A DNA stretch of 36,356 bases. It comes from Bacteroidota bacterium (lineage in GTDB: Bacteria; Bacteroidota; Bacteroidia; Chitinophagales; Chitinophagaceae). Below are positions 7,401-15,986 of the stretch, one piece after another; the first letter of the stretch is position 1; every line of letters starts with the position of its first letter. A program made the position numbers and the translations under genes. The DNA is taken from NCBI GenBank assembly GCA_013285855.1, contig JABDGW010000027.1:1-36356 (forward strand), read 5' to 3'. The notes below the pieces were generated by a model, which ran no database searches, was not told the DNA's origin, and saw only the letters and a program-made list of their open reading frames with translations.

Positions 7401-9481
7401 AATGATAAAGCTCCTGTAGCTATTCCATTAGTAACTGAAAAACTAACCGGATTATTATAAATCAAATCTGGTGTACCTAATGTAATACTGCCTACTTTAT
7501 TATTAAACACATTCCAGTCTGTTGAAGACAGGTAACCATCAGTGGTGGTAGTTGCTTTATTAATTGCAATAACACCTGTAGTGCTATTATAAGTTAAAGG
7601 AGCAGTCGCCGAAAATGAGCCGGTTAATGAAGAGTAAGGCGCTTTTTTAACCACGCCATTAAAAATAGTAAGAATGCTGTCAGTAGTAAAAGCTGAAGTT
7701 GCCTGCACGCCACCGAGAAATAATGGGTCTCTTATGTCCATTACTTGTAGTTTGTAAGTAGGGGCGGTTGTACCAATACCAATTTTTTTAAAGCTGTTGC
7801 CCAAAATAAGCACATTGCGTTGAGTAACATTTATGTTATTGCCTATAGCAGTTGAACTATCTCCTGATACAGTTGAACTGTCTCCAAGCACTATTGAATT
7901 GATACCTGCGGCTGTTGAAGATTGCCCTATAACTATTGAATTACTTTTGGTCGCACTTGCACCGGCTCCTAATGCAATTGCCTGAGTTCCTGAGGCAGCG
8001 GCAGATTGACCGATAGCAATAGTATTTAAATCAAGTGACAATGTACTATTACCCAAAGCCACAGCCCCGCTTTTTTTTGCACCTGCTGATGCGCCTAAAG
8101 CCGTTGTGTTAATTGCCGAGGCTACTGCATTTGCACCTATAGCCGTTGTATTACTTCCTGAGGTTGTTGCATTTGCGCCCAAAGCAATAGAACCTGAGGT
8201 AAGAAGACCTATGGTTCCTGCTTTTACGTTGTTAACTCTAAATGCCAGCGCACTTGAATCTGTAGTGCCTATAAAATTGCCAGTAACATTGGTACCGCTA
8301 TTGCCTGTTAAGCTCCAGGATGCACCGGGTAAAGAAGAATTAGGTGCTTTCTTTACAACGCCATTAAAAATAGTAAGAATACTGTCAGTAATAAAAGATG
8401 TAGTTGCTTGTACACCGCTAATGTTTAAAGGATTAGCCGTTATATTTATTGCACCTGAAGCTCCGGATTCGCTGCTGCCGCCATATAAATTAAGGTTGCC
8501 ACCTGCAGCAGTACCTGTACCCGAGCCACCCCGCAATGTTAAGTTTCCACCCTTAATATTAGTGCCGTTTCCATTTGGCCCTCTTATGGTATTTCCGGTT
8601 GGCAGATCTGTGTTATCCCCATTGCCGATAATGATATTTCCATTGGGTCCGTTTATGCGCATTACTGTGTTATCTTTTATTCTGCCACCGCCTAAAAGAA
8701 AGATGACATCAGAATTAGGAGTTTGAGTACCAATAAGTAAATTTCTTGAATTACTGTATAGATAGGCATCATGAAAATTACCCCAGTTTTCAGGGCTTGG
8801 GTTATAAGAAGAACTGTTTATTCCCATATCAATATAATAAGTTGAATCAGTGCCGTCATCTGCTGTGGCAACATAATCGCTGGATGCTTTACTGCCGCTA
8901 TTAGTGTTTTGTATATTGATCTGAAAATAATCGTTGATGTTTCCTTTAAAATTTGCCACAGTATGCGATGTTGTAATACCATAGTCAACTAATAAGCGTT
9001 CCCTGTTAACAGGATTAAAAGCTTCTGAGCCTATTGCCACATCGCCTAAACTATCTATTACTAATCTTTGAATATTATTGGTGCGTACACGAAAACCAAT
9101 ATTATCTGTTGTGCCAAGAAAATTGGTAGTAGAATTGGTGCCGGAATTGCCGGTTAAACTCCATGCTGTACTACTTGCAATTTGACTAACTGCTGCCCAT
9201 GCACTCCCATTCCAAAAATATAAGCCAACCCCGTTGCCACCGGTTGTTGAAGCATTGGTATTAAACACTACTGTTCCCGTTATTAAACTGGCAGGTAAAG
9301 GGGTTGATGAATCTACATTGTTCAGGCTAACCCTCGGAAGCACAAATCCTTTATTGGTTGATTCCAGTTCAAGTAAAGAAGCGTTGTTAAGATTAGTGGG
9401 ATTATCTCCGATCTTCATTTGGGATTTTGCCGTTACTTGTATTAAAAGCAGGAATGCCAAATAATAAAATTTGTTTTTCAT
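4469..9481 (-). CDS. Giant YadA-head-like surface fibre protein, 1670 residues
   Basis: This is a secreted, probably trimeric, adhesive or structural fibre. A signal peptide (MKNKFYYLAFLLLIQVTAKS) opens the protein, followed by FVLPRVSLNNV and YFWNGSAW segments common in Bacteroidota and phage-like fibre proteins. Two blocks of about 14-residue YadA-head repeats (pattern S-A-IALG--A-A) lie near residues 427-562 and 1343-1550. Between them is an internal duplication: SFSATAPLTYN...TDGYL-S-TDWN, then a PTFRAL-AAD and YIQNQTT segment, at about 620-760 and again at 1094-1230. A (Y)TLPGTDGTNGQVL segment sits near 1255. The C-terminus ends in a short beta domain (...TTFDITIIQ). No YadA membrane anchor and no T9SS sorting domain is visible, so attachment must depend on something else. 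It is probably co-transcribed with the T9SS protein 74 bases upstream. Confidence 0.8.
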   Translation of the reverse strand: MKNKFYYLAFLLLIQVTAKSQMKIGDNPTNLNNASLLELESTNKGFVLPRVSLNNVDSSTPLPASLITGTVVFNTNASTTGGNGVGLYFWNGSAWAAVSQIASSTAWSLTGNSGTNSTTNFLGTTDNIGFRVRTNNIQRLVIDSLGDVAIGSEAFNPVNRERLLVDYGITTSHTVANFKGNINDYFQINIQNTNSGSKASSDYVATADDGTDSTYYIDMGINSSSYNPSPENWGNFHDAYLYSNSRNLLIGTQTPNSDVIFLLGGGRIKDNTVMRINGPNGNIIIGNGDNTDLPTGNTIRGPNGNGTNIKGGNLTLRGGSGTGTAAGGNLNLYGGSSESGASGAINITANPLNISGVQATTSFITDSILTIFNGVVKKAPNSSLPGASWSLTGNSGTNVTGNFIGTTDSSALAFRVNNVKAGTIGLLTSGSIALGANATTSGSNTTAIGANAVASAINTTALGASAGAKKSGAVALGNSTLSLDLNTIAIGQSAAASGTQAIALGAGASATKSNSIVIGQSSTAAGINSIVLGDSSTVSGDSSTAIGNNINVTQRNVLILGNSFKKIGIGTTAPTYKLQVMDIRDPLFLGGVQATSAFTTDSILTIFNGVVKKAPYSSLTGSFSATAPLTYNSTTGVIAINKATTTTDGYLSSTDWNVFNNKVGSITLGTPDLIYNNPVSFSVTNGIATGALSFKTQTANKVFAGPASGANATPTFRALVAADIPSLAANYIQNQTTLQASSNFNISGSGTIGSALSVTGTSTLTGAVTSKAGIINTGSITSSGGILSVTQTNPLYLSGVQPTSSFTTDSILAIFNGVVKKTPYSSLPGGGGGGGWSLTGNSGTNASNFIGTLDNVGFRVRTNNIQRLLIDSLGNVNIQAQSVKAKLDTGGSFLILNHGKPGVDELVKLQIRETGEVNWYLDGEDLFMRDGFFDAFGNGTLYKYDFMHIDGATGRIGFNILNGYSDGSAGGETNLPLTSSITLLGSIATKVRLLDGSANYVIQQDDHIMIIDKADNTNTDMILSPVATSRGREYIFKRNNSGDGKIIVKPDPGEKLNGIVDGSVTLGKDNSTLEVVCGPDSWWVISEISTTTLRSFSATAPLTYNNTTGVFAINKATATTDGYLSLTDWNTFKNKIQDITLNTPGVAFQPVVFTVNAGVATGTLSFNTTKANTVLAGPTSGADAIPTFRALTAADLPSGSGSYIQNQTTPQALSNFNISGNGTIGTNLTVTGTSDMKGILRLSGSASGYVGFQSPAAAGATIYTLPGTDGTNGQVLTTSGSGSLSWTSVAGGGGGNSWLITGNNNVNSSNFLGTTDPNVPLIFKVGGVQAGYLGITSSGITTFGIGATAGGQQSTALGAGATASQQTSLAVGYNANASSQNAIAIGNNSNSSITGGIAMGSGATASSQNGIAIGAGAQATTSLNTLAIGTNAKATAQNATAFGYNALASTIGGNAFGNLSNASGTNSLAVGNSTTASGSNSISIGDQSIAAGTSPIILGYNSSTAAGTSNSIVLGTGSTITNNASSTILIGDGLTTSQSNVLILGNSSKTVGISTTTPNANAKLDVNGPFKLGALGTVIGNIVKTTATNLTPILVDKNGAATLTLSGIGLAIGATVIVNPRVGNPTIPLPVAIAYAFVSAANTVKINFITNDNSSQTIPANTTFDITIIQ

Positions 9482-9555
9482 GGTAGCTGTAGTTTATATG
9501 TTCCGAAATATCCTTATTGAACTTGCGAACAGCAGGTAAATTATTATCCTTCTTA

Positions 9556-11877
9556 TTAATCAGCAATCACCAATCTTGTGATATATACATAACCGTTTTC
9601 GTTTGTAATTCTAACTATATAATCACCCGATGCCTGACTTTTATTTAATCTTAGCTCATAATTTACTTTATCCCCGCCATTATGCCCGATCTCTGTTTTT
9701 ATTACAGGTTTATCCATAATGTCGCTTATTGTAATTTCATAACGGCCTTTATCCATATTAATAAACTGCAGCATTATATCACCGCCTGTGCTTACGGGAT
9801 TAGGATTTATGCTTACGCCTTTTTCAGTTATTGAAATATGGTTAGCATTACCTGTTACGCCAGGATTTTTTTGATTGGTTATTTTGGTTACAGGTACAGG
9901 TGTTGCATTAAACTGGTGGTCAAATATCAGCATAAAGCGATTGCGGTAACTGTTTGTATCAGGGTTAGGCGTAAAATTATAGAATGTAGTATCGGATAAA
10001 TTTATTTCTGTTTGAGTGTGCAGATAGTTATCTGCCAGCCATGCACGCAATGGTAAATAATCAGGCAAAGCAAAAAATATTTTTAATGAATACGGTTGTT
10101 GCGCCAGGTATAAACGATAAAATAATGTATCGGTAAGCCTGGGTATTTGCCTGAACTCTATTGCCAGCGTAGTATCATTTCTTACCAAAGCGATGTTCTC
10201 ATTAAAATTCCACAATTTCGTTGCATCATTCGCATCTATGTTAGATGAAAACGTGTTATTAAACACTGTTGCAACACCATCAAGCAGTGTTACACTGTCC
10301 TGCAACATCAGGTTCGCATAAACTGTAGTGTTATCACCAGGTGAAACCTTGCCAAAAACATTGGATTCTGTAGCCGTTTTATCATCTTCCTTAAACTGCA
10401 TTGAGGCACTTTTCGTATTTGTTTGAACCATAAATGCCTGCCCGCTTTGAATAAAAGGAAGATTGTTTGAACCTAAAGGATAACTTCCTCCCGAAGGAAC
10501 CCATATGCCATTACTATAGGTTACATAACTGCCAACTCCATGAGCGCCGCCGATTTTTGGATCCCATACCCAAACCTTATTAAGGTCAAAGCCATTACTG
10601 GCGGTCCTGCTTCCGTTTATAACATTTGTAAGGTCTATGGCAGAAGCATAAGGATTACCGGTAAAGAAAAAATCTTTTGAATCACCTGTATAAGTTTTGG
10701 TTACAGAGTTAACGCCGGTTTGATATAATATACCTGTGGCTCTTAATACCGTATTGTCAGGTATTGCCGAGGTTGTCTGAATTAAACAAATCGTTCTGTC
10801 TCCGCGCACAAACAGGCAATAACCAGCGTAATCAGTAATTTTTACTGACAAGGTAGAACCTGGAACAACCCAAGTATTGTTCTGCCATATTTTAATAGAT
10901 GGATTATTAGTTGTGTTGAGGTCATACCCGTTCATGCCATTATATGTGATCTCTGTTGCATAACCGGGCGTGCCTGGATATTGCGGTGGGCAATTCAGAT
11001 TTGTATTTGCATATCCTTCCTGCCAGGCCTGGTTAATGCTCTGCGCACTGCTGCTGAAAGGCACTGTAAGAAATCTCCATGCTCTTCTTGCCGGTATAAA
11101 TCTCTCCACTGTTGCATTGTTGGTTATTTTGCCCGCAGATTTACCTACTCTTGCATCACCACCGGCATTTGATTTTAAAGTAAGAAAACCTGCTGAGTTT
11201 AAATTGCCGTCAGCTGTAACTGTTCCAAATTTGCTGCCGCCTGTTATGTTCAAAGCGTTGCCTAAAACACCGGTTGCATTTGAAATGATTGTAAGATTGT
11301 GTAACGTATCGCCTGAAGGATCAAAATATAATTTATTGCCTGAAGCCGCATCACCTGTAATATTAAGATCTGATGTTGAAGTAACATTAAATGCGGCTGT
11401 GTTTGTGTAAGCATTATCCATTTTTCCACCCATCGTTAACGCATACCCATTAAAATAAAGGCTTCCTGCAACAGGCGAAATAATGCCGGCAATACTTATG
11501 TTTATATTCATTTGTACGCCTGCCGCATTATTTAAATAAGCATTAAAAAATGCCGGAGACTGCGCTCCGTTAATTTTTTGAAGCGTTTGTCCTACAAACG
11601 ATGTAGTGCCGGTGCCCTGTGCCAGGGATGATTGGTTATTAATAAAGTTTTTAGTAAGATAAAAATTCCCGTTATTCAAATACGCGGCTGATGAAGCATT
11701 TGTAAAATCTGTATTGGCATATACCAGGCCTGCTATATAAACATTTCCCGAGTTAATTATTTGTGCAGATAGATTCCTTCCGAGGCATAATCCGAAAGTA
11801 AAAACAAATATTTGCTTTAATAAATAACGATGGCGATAACAGAAAAAATGCCATGCTATTTTAGTAGATGGCTGCAT
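9556..11877 (-). CDS. T9SS-exported surface protein with type A sorting domain
   Basis: The 773-residue product has an N-terminal signal (hydrophobic core QIFVFTFGLCLG, cleavage after LSAQ near residue 39). A long beta-rich body shows repeated short NGNFYL/LYFNGYALTMGG/LNITGDA strands resembling autotransporter-type beta-helix rungs. It ends with a C-terminal domain from about residue 690: GVSINPNPVSTGGD, then GRYEITISDIMDKPV, ending in SGDYIVRI and YITRLVIAD. That order is the type A T9SS sorting domain, which directs outer-membrane passage and lipopolysaccharide anchoring in Bacteroidota. The only start giving a signal peptide is 11877. It precedes the giant fibre gene on the same strand with a 74-base gap. 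The substrate or ligand is unknown. Confidence 0.85.
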   Translation of the reverse strand: MQPSTKIAWHFFCYRHRYLLKQIFVFTFGLCLGRNLSAQIINSGNVYIAGLVYANTDFTNASSAAYLNNGNFYLTKNFINNQSSLAQGTGTTSFVGQTLQKINGAQSPAFFNAYLNNAAGVQMNINISIAGIISPVAGSLYFNGYALTMGGKMDNAYTNTAAFNVTSTSDLNITGDAASGNKLYFDPSGDTLHNLTIISNATGVLGNALNITGGSKFGTVTADGNLNSAGFLTLKSNAGGDARVGKSAGKITNNATVERFIPARRAWRFLTVPFSSSAQSINQAWQEGYANTNLNCPPQYPGTPGYATEITYNGMNGYDLNTTNNPSIKIWQNNTWVVPGSTLSVKITDYAGYCLFVRGDRTICLIQTTSAIPDNTVLRATGILYQTGVNSVTKTYTGDSKDFFFTGNPYASAIDLTNVINGSRTASNGFDLNKVWVWDPKIGGAHGVGSYVTYSNGIWVPSGGSYPLGSNNLPFIQSGQAFMVQTNTKSASMQFKEDDKTATESNVFGKVSPGDNTTVYANLMLQDSVTLLDGVATVFNNTFSSNIDANDATKLWNFNENIALVRNDTTLAIEFRQIPRLTDTLFYRLYLAQQPYSLKIFFALPDYLPLRAWLADNYLHTQTEINLSDTTFYNFTPNPDTNSYRNRFMLIFDHQFNATPVPVTKITNQKNPGVTGNANHISITEKGVSINPNPVSTGGDIMLQFINMDKGRYEITISDIMDKPVIKTEIGHNGGDKVNYELRLNKSQASGDYIVRITNENGYVYITRLVIAD

Positions 11878-11898
11878 AGATTAGCGTTTAATGCGTAA

Positions 11899-11906
11899 CA
11901 AATTTA
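11899..11906 (-). promoter_or_regulatory. Possible -7 box upstream of the T9SS/fibre gene pair
   Basis: TAAATTTG on the - strand fits TAnnTTTG and lies 21 bases upstream of the start at 11877. No TTTG is present at the expected -33 position, so this is a weak call. Confidence 0.35.
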
Positions 11907-12131
11907 GATAAACTTATCGCATTGTTGTAAATAATTACTTCAATGGGTGGTTATATGTTTTTTACAATATCACCAACTAACATTTATATAATAAAGCTGA
12001 GATGATTTATGGATTATATAATAACAGCAGTAATTAAATTTATAACTTAACATCTCAATACTTATTGCTAATAGGTTTGAATATTAAAATCATTACTTTA
12101 TTGGTTAATATTTCACCAACAAAAATTCAGC

Positions 12132-13262
12132 TTATAAATTCCCTCGCAGTCCTTGCTCTCTTTCTATCGCTTCAAATAAAGCTTTAAAATTTCCTTTGCC
12201 AAAACTTTTTGCGCCTTTGCGTTGAATAATTTCAAAGAATAAAGTGGGGCGGTCTTCAACGGGTTTTGTAAATATTTGTAGGAGATAACCTTCGTCATCA
12301 CGGTCAACTAAAATGCCTAATTCTTTTAAAGGCTCAATGTCTTCATCAATCTTTCCAACACGATCAATCAGATCATCATAATACGTTGAAGGCACTTTTA
12401 AAAATTCCACGCCCCGTTGTTGTAAATCCATTACGGTTTCAACAATATTGTTTGTAGCTAAGGCAACATGCTGCACACCTTCGCCATTATAAAACTCAAG
12501 GTATTCTTCCACTTGAGATTTCTTCTTGCCTTCTGCCGGTTCATTGATCGGAAATTTTACATAACCATTTCCATTGCTCATAACCTTACTCATCAACGCA
12601 GAATATTCTGTTGAGATATCTTCATCATCAAATGATAAAATATTTCTGAAACCCATTACATCTTCATAAAATTTCACCCATTTATTCATTTGATTCCATC
12701 CAACATTTCCTACACAATGATCAACGTATTGTAATCCCGTATCTGTTGGATTGTATTCTGTTTCCCATTTTTTATAACCCGGCATAAATGCGCCGTTATA
12801 ATTTTTTCTTTCAATAAATAAATGCACTGTGTCGCCATACGTTTCAATACCGCTTACTGCCACTTCACCATCTTCATCATGCAAAACTTCAGGCCGCATA
12901 TAACTTATTGCACCGCGATTTGTTGTTTGATGCCACGCATCGTATGCATCATCTACCCTCAATGCCAACGCCTTTACGCCATCACCATGTTTATGAATAT
13001 GTTCTGCAATTGCAGAATCTTTTTTTAAAGGTGTAGTTAAAACAAAAGTGAGTTTGTTTTGTCTTATTGCGTAGCTCGCTTTATCTTTTACACCTGTCTC
13101 AGGCCCTGCATAAGCAAGACTTTGAAAGCCAAAAGCAGTTTTATAAAAATGAGCTGCCTGTTTTGCATTGCCAACATAAAATTCCACATAATCTGTTCCT
13201 TCTAATGGAAGAAAATCTGTTTGTTGAACGGGATTTTTCCTTTTAGCAATAGTTGTTTCCAT
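12132..13262 (-). CDS. hppD: 4-hydroxyphenylpyruvate dioxygenase
   Basis: This non-haem Fe(II) enzyme converts 4-hydroxyphenylpyruvate to homogentisate in tyrosine breakdown, in the cytoplasm. The 376-residue length is normal. Two vicinal-oxygen-chelate halves are visible: an N-terminal half beginning DYVEFYVGNAKQAAHFYKTA and a catalytic C-terminal half beginning QYVDHCVGNV. The three iron ligands of the family fit His182 (VDHCV), His265 (VQHVAL) and Glu344 (LFFEIIQRKG). The C-terminal helix with GKGNFKALFEAIEREQ closes the active site, as in known structures. No homogentisate dioxygenase or other pathway gene lies next to it in this window. It is transcribed alone, divergently from the C45-like hydrolase, from a promoter region carrying a perfect palindrome. 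Confidence 0.95.
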   Translation of the reverse strand: METTIAKRKNPVQQTDFLPLEGTDYVEFYVGNAKQAAHFYKTAFGFQSLAYAGPETGVKDKASYAIRQNKLTFVLTTPLKKDSAIAEHIHKHGDGVKALALRVDDAYDAWHQTTNRGAISYMRPEVLHDEDGEVAVSGIETYGDTVHLFIERKNYNGAFMPGYKKWETEYNPTDTGLQYVDHCVGNVGWNQMNKWVKFYEDVMGFRNILSFDDEDISTEYSALMSKVMSNGNGYVKFPINEPAEGKKKSQVEEYLEFYNGEGVQHVALATNNIVETVMDLQQRGVEFLKVPSTYYDDLIDRVGKIDEDIEPLKELGILVDRDDEGYLLQIFTKPVEDRPTLFFEIIQRKGAKSFGKGNFKALFEAIEREQGLRGNL

Positions 13263-13286
13263 AATAGCATTATTGATAAATTAATA

Positions 13287-13300
13287 CTAACAATTGTTAG
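13287..13300. promoter_or_regulatory. Perfect 14-bp palindrome, likely operator in front of hppD
   Basis: CTAACAATTGTTAG is fully self-complementary. It lies between the -7-like box (13306-13313) and the start codon of hppD (13262), where a bound protein would block initiation or early elongation. It also lies 99 bases upstream of the divergent hydrolase start. Operator function is inferred. Confidence 0.5.
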
Positions 13301-13305
13301 CACGG

Positions 13306-13313
13306 CAAATATA
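13306..13313 (-). promoter_or_regulatory. -7 box of the hppD promoter
   Basis: TATATTTG on the - strand is a full match to TAnnTTTG, 43 bases upstream of the hppD start. The -33 position lacks a clear TTTG, which fits a promoter needing an activator or being weak. Confidence 0.5.
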
Positions 13314-13398
13314 ATATCATACTCAATAATATAATTTGATTTTATTGTTAAACAGCGTGCTTATATTTATGCAACTACTTCATACGAAAACTGCATTT

Positions 13399-14802
13399 AT
13401 GAAATCATTTTTTGTTATTGCTTTTAGTCTAATCCTGTTTTCCTGCAATCAATCTTTAAAAACAAAAACTGCAACATCCGGTGACAAAAAAGATATTCTT
13501 GCAAAAGCATCAAGAGAAAATAAAAACGGATGGATATATGTGCATCTGGAAGGATCGCCCTCTGATATTGGTTACCAGCATGGTTATTTATTAGCGAATG
13601 ATATTGACACTTCCATTCAGGCTGTTTCTTACTATCTCGCTCATGATACAAAAAGAGATTGGAGTTTTTATCGCCAGGCAGCAAGAAATTTTTTGTGGGA
13701 TAAACTGGATCGTGAGTATAAAGATGAGATCAATGGAATAGTTGGGGGTTTGCATGATCAACATAAAAATTATGACAGCCTTGATTTAACGGCGTACAAT
13801 GCAATGGAAGAACTGGCATATTACTATGTGCCTTTGCTTGATAACGCAAAAAATAAAGCGCCGGGAAATTGCAGTGCATTTATTGCAACAGGCAGCTATA
13901 CAAAAGATGGAAAAATTGTTATCGGTCATAACAACTGGACGGAATATATTGTTGGTCAGCATTGGAATGTAATTGCAGATATTGTTCCGGAGCATGGTCA
14001 CCACATGATGATGGATTGTATGCCCGGCTTTATTCACAGCGGCGATGATTTTGTAATAAATGATAACGGCATTTTAATTACAGAAACAACCATCACTCAG
14101 TTTATAGGTTTTGATTCAACCAAAACACCCGAGTTTATGCGGGCAAGAAAAGCAGCACAATACAGTAACAGTATTGATGATGTGATAAATATTTTTTTGA
14201 AAGATAATAATGGTGGATATGCCAACGACTGGCTGATCGGTGATACAAAAAAAAATGAAGTGGCAAAGTTTGAATTAGGCTTGAAAGACTATCGTGTTTG
14301 GCGCAGTAAAGACACAGCGATCATCGGTTCTAATTTCGCAAGCGATCCGAAACTTATAAAAGATGAAACAACGTTTAATGTAAATGATAATACCACTTCA
14401 CCCAATGCAAGAAAATTAAGAATGGTGCAATTGGTGAATGTTGACATGAAAGGAAAATTGGATGATTCAACGGGAAAAATTATTGAAGCTGATCATGTTG
14501 ATGCAACAGCAGGTAAAAAAGAAAACAATCGTTGCGTTATCTGCGGACACATTGATGAAGATCCGAAAGGTTGCCCTGAGTGGGATGAGCCTGCATATTG
14601 GCCAATGGGGGCTGTTCAAAGCAAAGTAACAACGGCAGACTTAGCCAAGAATATGCAATTCTGGGCACACATGGGTCATCCATGCGGTGAAAATTTTATT
14701 GGTGCAACATTTTATAAAGCACATCCGCAATATGCATGGCAGGCAAAATATTTAAACAATATGATGGCTTATCCATGGACGTTGTTTAGCGCGAAGAAAT
14801 GA
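13399..14802 (+). CDS. C45-like / phospholipase B-like Ntn-hydrolase lipoprotein
   Basis: This is a probable N-terminal-nucleophile amidohydrolase of the C45 acyltransferase / phospholipase-B-like group, exported and lipid-anchored. An earlier in-frame start exists at 13336. The ATG at 13399 is preferred because it gives a clean lipoprotein signal (MKSFFVIAFSLILFSC, Cys16) and a 467-residue product. Family features are the DIGYQHGYLL segment near residue 56, the candidate nucleophile Cys158 in APGNCSAFIATG, then GKIVIGHNNWTEY and a later YANDWLIGD region. In the family the Cys becomes the new N-terminus after self-cleavage. The C-terminal part contains a Cys-rich stretch (NRCVICGHIDEDPKGCPEW) that may hold a disulfide or metal. 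The substrate (peptide, N-acyl amide or lipid) is unknown. It is a monocistronic unit, convergent with fbp. Confidence 0.75.
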   Translation: MKSFFVIAFSLILFSCNQSLKTKTATSGDKKDILAKASRENKNGWIYVHLEGSPSDIGYQHGYLLANDIDTSIQAVSYYLAHDTKRDWSFYRQAARNFLWDKLDREYKDEINGIVGGLHDQHKNYDSLDLTAYNAMEELAYYYVPLLDNAKNKAPGNCSAFIATGSYTKDGKIVIGHNNWTEYIVGQHWNVIADIVPEHGHHMMMDCMPGFIHSGDDFVINDNGILITETTITQFIGFDSTKTPEFMRARKAAQYSNSIDDVINIFLKDNNGGYANDWLIGDTKKNEVAKFELGLKDYRVWRSKDTAIIGSNFASDPKLIKDETTFNVNDNTTSPNARKLRMVQLVNVDMKGKLDDSTGKIIEADHVDATAGKKENNRCVICGHIDEDPKGCPEWDEPAYWPMGAVQSKVTTADLAKNMQFWAHMGHPCGENFIGATFYKAHPQYAWQAKYLNNMMAYPWTLFSAKK

Positions 14803-14815
14803 TTATCTCGTAAGG

Positions 14816-14842
14816 AATTTTAGTGATCGAATAATTAAAATT
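14816..14842. terminator. Weak AT-rich hairpin between convergent genes
   Basis: AATTTTA (14816-14822) and TAAAATT (14836-14842) form a 7-bp inverted repeat with a 13-base loop in the 49-base space between the convergent hydrolase and fbp genes. The stem has no G or C, so termination strength is doubtful. Confidence 0.3.
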
Positions 14843-14851
14843 GTAAATGAA

Positions 14852-15856
14852 TTACAGGTAAGATAAACATTCATTCACCATATTTTTACTGCCGATAAAA
14901 ACAGGTGTTCGCTGGTGAAGATGCTCTGGTTGAATATCAACAATACGTTCATTTCCGTTGCTTGCTTTGCCACCGGCAACCTCAACAATAAATGCAAAAG
15001 GATTGCACTCATACATTAAGCGTAATTTTCCCGCAGGCTTGTTTTTTGTGCCGGGATACATAAAAATTCCACCTTTAATAAGTGTGCGGTGCACATCGGC
15101 CACCATGCTTCCTATATAACGGTTAGTATAAGGGCCACCATCATTCTCTGTTTTCTTTTGGCAACAGGTTATATATTCCTGCACAGGCTTTTTATACTTA
15201 AAAAAATTGCCGTGATTCACTGAATAAATTTTTCCATCATCAGGACATTTAATATCAGGATGGCTTAAACAAAATTCGCCAATAGCAGTATCTAAAGTAA
15301 AACCATTTGCACCTCTTCTTGTTGCATATACCAGCATTGTTGATGAGCCATATACAACATAACCGGCAGCAATCTGTGCAATGCCAGGTTGTAAAAAATC
15401 ATCCTGACTACAAGGCGTTCCTTTTGCTGTTTTTCTTTTATAAATACCAAAAATTGTCCCGATAGAAATATTGGTATCAATATTAGCGCTGCCATCAAGC
15501 GGATCGAACATTACCACATATTTGCTTTGATTGCTCAGCTCATCATCAAACACAACAATATCATCCAGCTCTTCACTGCCAATGCCGGCGCAGCTTACGC
15601 CATGTTTTAAAACCCCGATCAATTGATTGTTTGCAAACACATCCATTTTTTTCACCTCTTCACCCTGCACATTTACATCGCCGGTTTCGCCAAGCATATC
15701 AACCAAACCAATTTTATTTACTTCTACATGAATGCGTTTTGCCGCCAGCCCAATATCGCGAAGCAAAGCACTTAATTCACCGGTAGCATTTGGTATTTGT
15801 CTGAATGCCTGGATAGTGAATTCATCCAGCGTAAGTACACGCCTGTTTACAGCCAT
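14852..15856 (-). CDS. fbp: Fructose-1,6-bisphosphatase, class I
   Basis: This enzyme hydrolyses fructose-1,6-bisphosphate to fructose-6-phosphate in gluconeogenesis (cytoplasm, Mg-dependent). The metal-site motif MFDPLDGSANIDTNISIG is at about residues 117-134, preceded by GSEELDD near 93-99. The substrate-site signature GKLRLMYECNPFAFI is near the C-terminus. The frame could start at 15904, but MAVNRRVLTLDEF at 15856 is the usual family beginning and gives 334 residues. A -7-like box (15876-15883) would place the transcript start downstream of 15904, excluding the longer form. It is divergent from the aspartate kinase gene, with 150 bases between starts, and convergent with the C45-like hydrolase gene. 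Confidence 0.95.
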   Translation of the reverse strand: MAVNRRVLTLDEFTIQAFRQIPNATGELSALLRDIGLAAKRIHVEVNKIGLVDMLGETGDVNVQGEEVKKMDVFANNQLIGVLKHGVSCAGIGSEELDDIVVFDDELSNQSKYVVMFDPLDGSANIDTNISIGTIFGIYKRKTAKGTPCSQDDFLQPGIAQIAAGYVVYGSSTMLVYATRRGANGFTLDTAIGEFCLSHPDIKCPDDGKIYSVNHGNFFKYKKPVQEYITCCQKKTENDGGPYTNRYIGSMVADVHRTLIKGGIFMYPGTKNKPAGKLRLMYECNPFAFIVEVAGGKASNGNERIVDIQPEHLHQRTPVFIGSKNMVNECLSYL

Positions 15857-15875
15857 ATAGCAATTCGTTTGTGTG

Positions 15876-15883
15876 CAAATGTA
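15876..15883 (-). promoter_or_regulatory. -7 box of the fbp promoter
   Basis: TACATTTG on the - strand fully fits TAnnTTTG and lies 20 bases upstream of the chosen fbp start. It supports the shorter start. Confidence 0.5.
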
Positions 15884-15903
15884 GGAGAATGGCTGATAGC
15901 CCA

Positions 15904-15968
15904 TAGTTCATGGATCATAGTTTAATTTGTTTACTAACTATTTGCTAAGCGCTATGAACCATAAACTA
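15904..15968. repeat. Imperfect inverted repeat between divergent fbp and aspartate kinase promoters
   Basis: TAGTTCATGGATCATAG (15904-15920) is the inverted match, 15 of 17 bases, of CTATGAACCATAAACTA (15952-15968), with 31 bases between the arms. The left arm covers the expected -33 region of fbp, the right arm that of the kinase gene. It could be a shared operator, or only a low-complexity intergenic word that is common in such genomes. Confidence 0.5.
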
Positions 15969-15978
15969 AATCACCAAT

Positions 15979-15986
15979 TATCTTTG
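15979..15986 (+). promoter_or_regulatory. -7 box of the aspartate kinase promoter
   Basis: TATCTTTG fits TAnnTTTG and ends 20 bases before the start codon at 16007. This mirrors the spacing on the divergent fbp side. No TTTG at -33. Confidence 0.5.

Noticed and set aside
8106..8726. Long open frames on the + strand inside the giant fibre gene (also 4611-5024)
   Set aside because: They are antisense to the repetitive YadA-head coding region; low complexity keeps the opposite strand open and the peptides show only Pro/Leu/Val bias.
13336..13398. Longer start for the C45-like hydrolase
   Set aside because: The extension would place 21 residues before a clean lipoprotein signal and spoil it.
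15857..15904. Longer start for fructose-1,6-bisphosphatase at 15904
   Set aside because: A -7 box lies inside the extension and the added residues do not match the family start.
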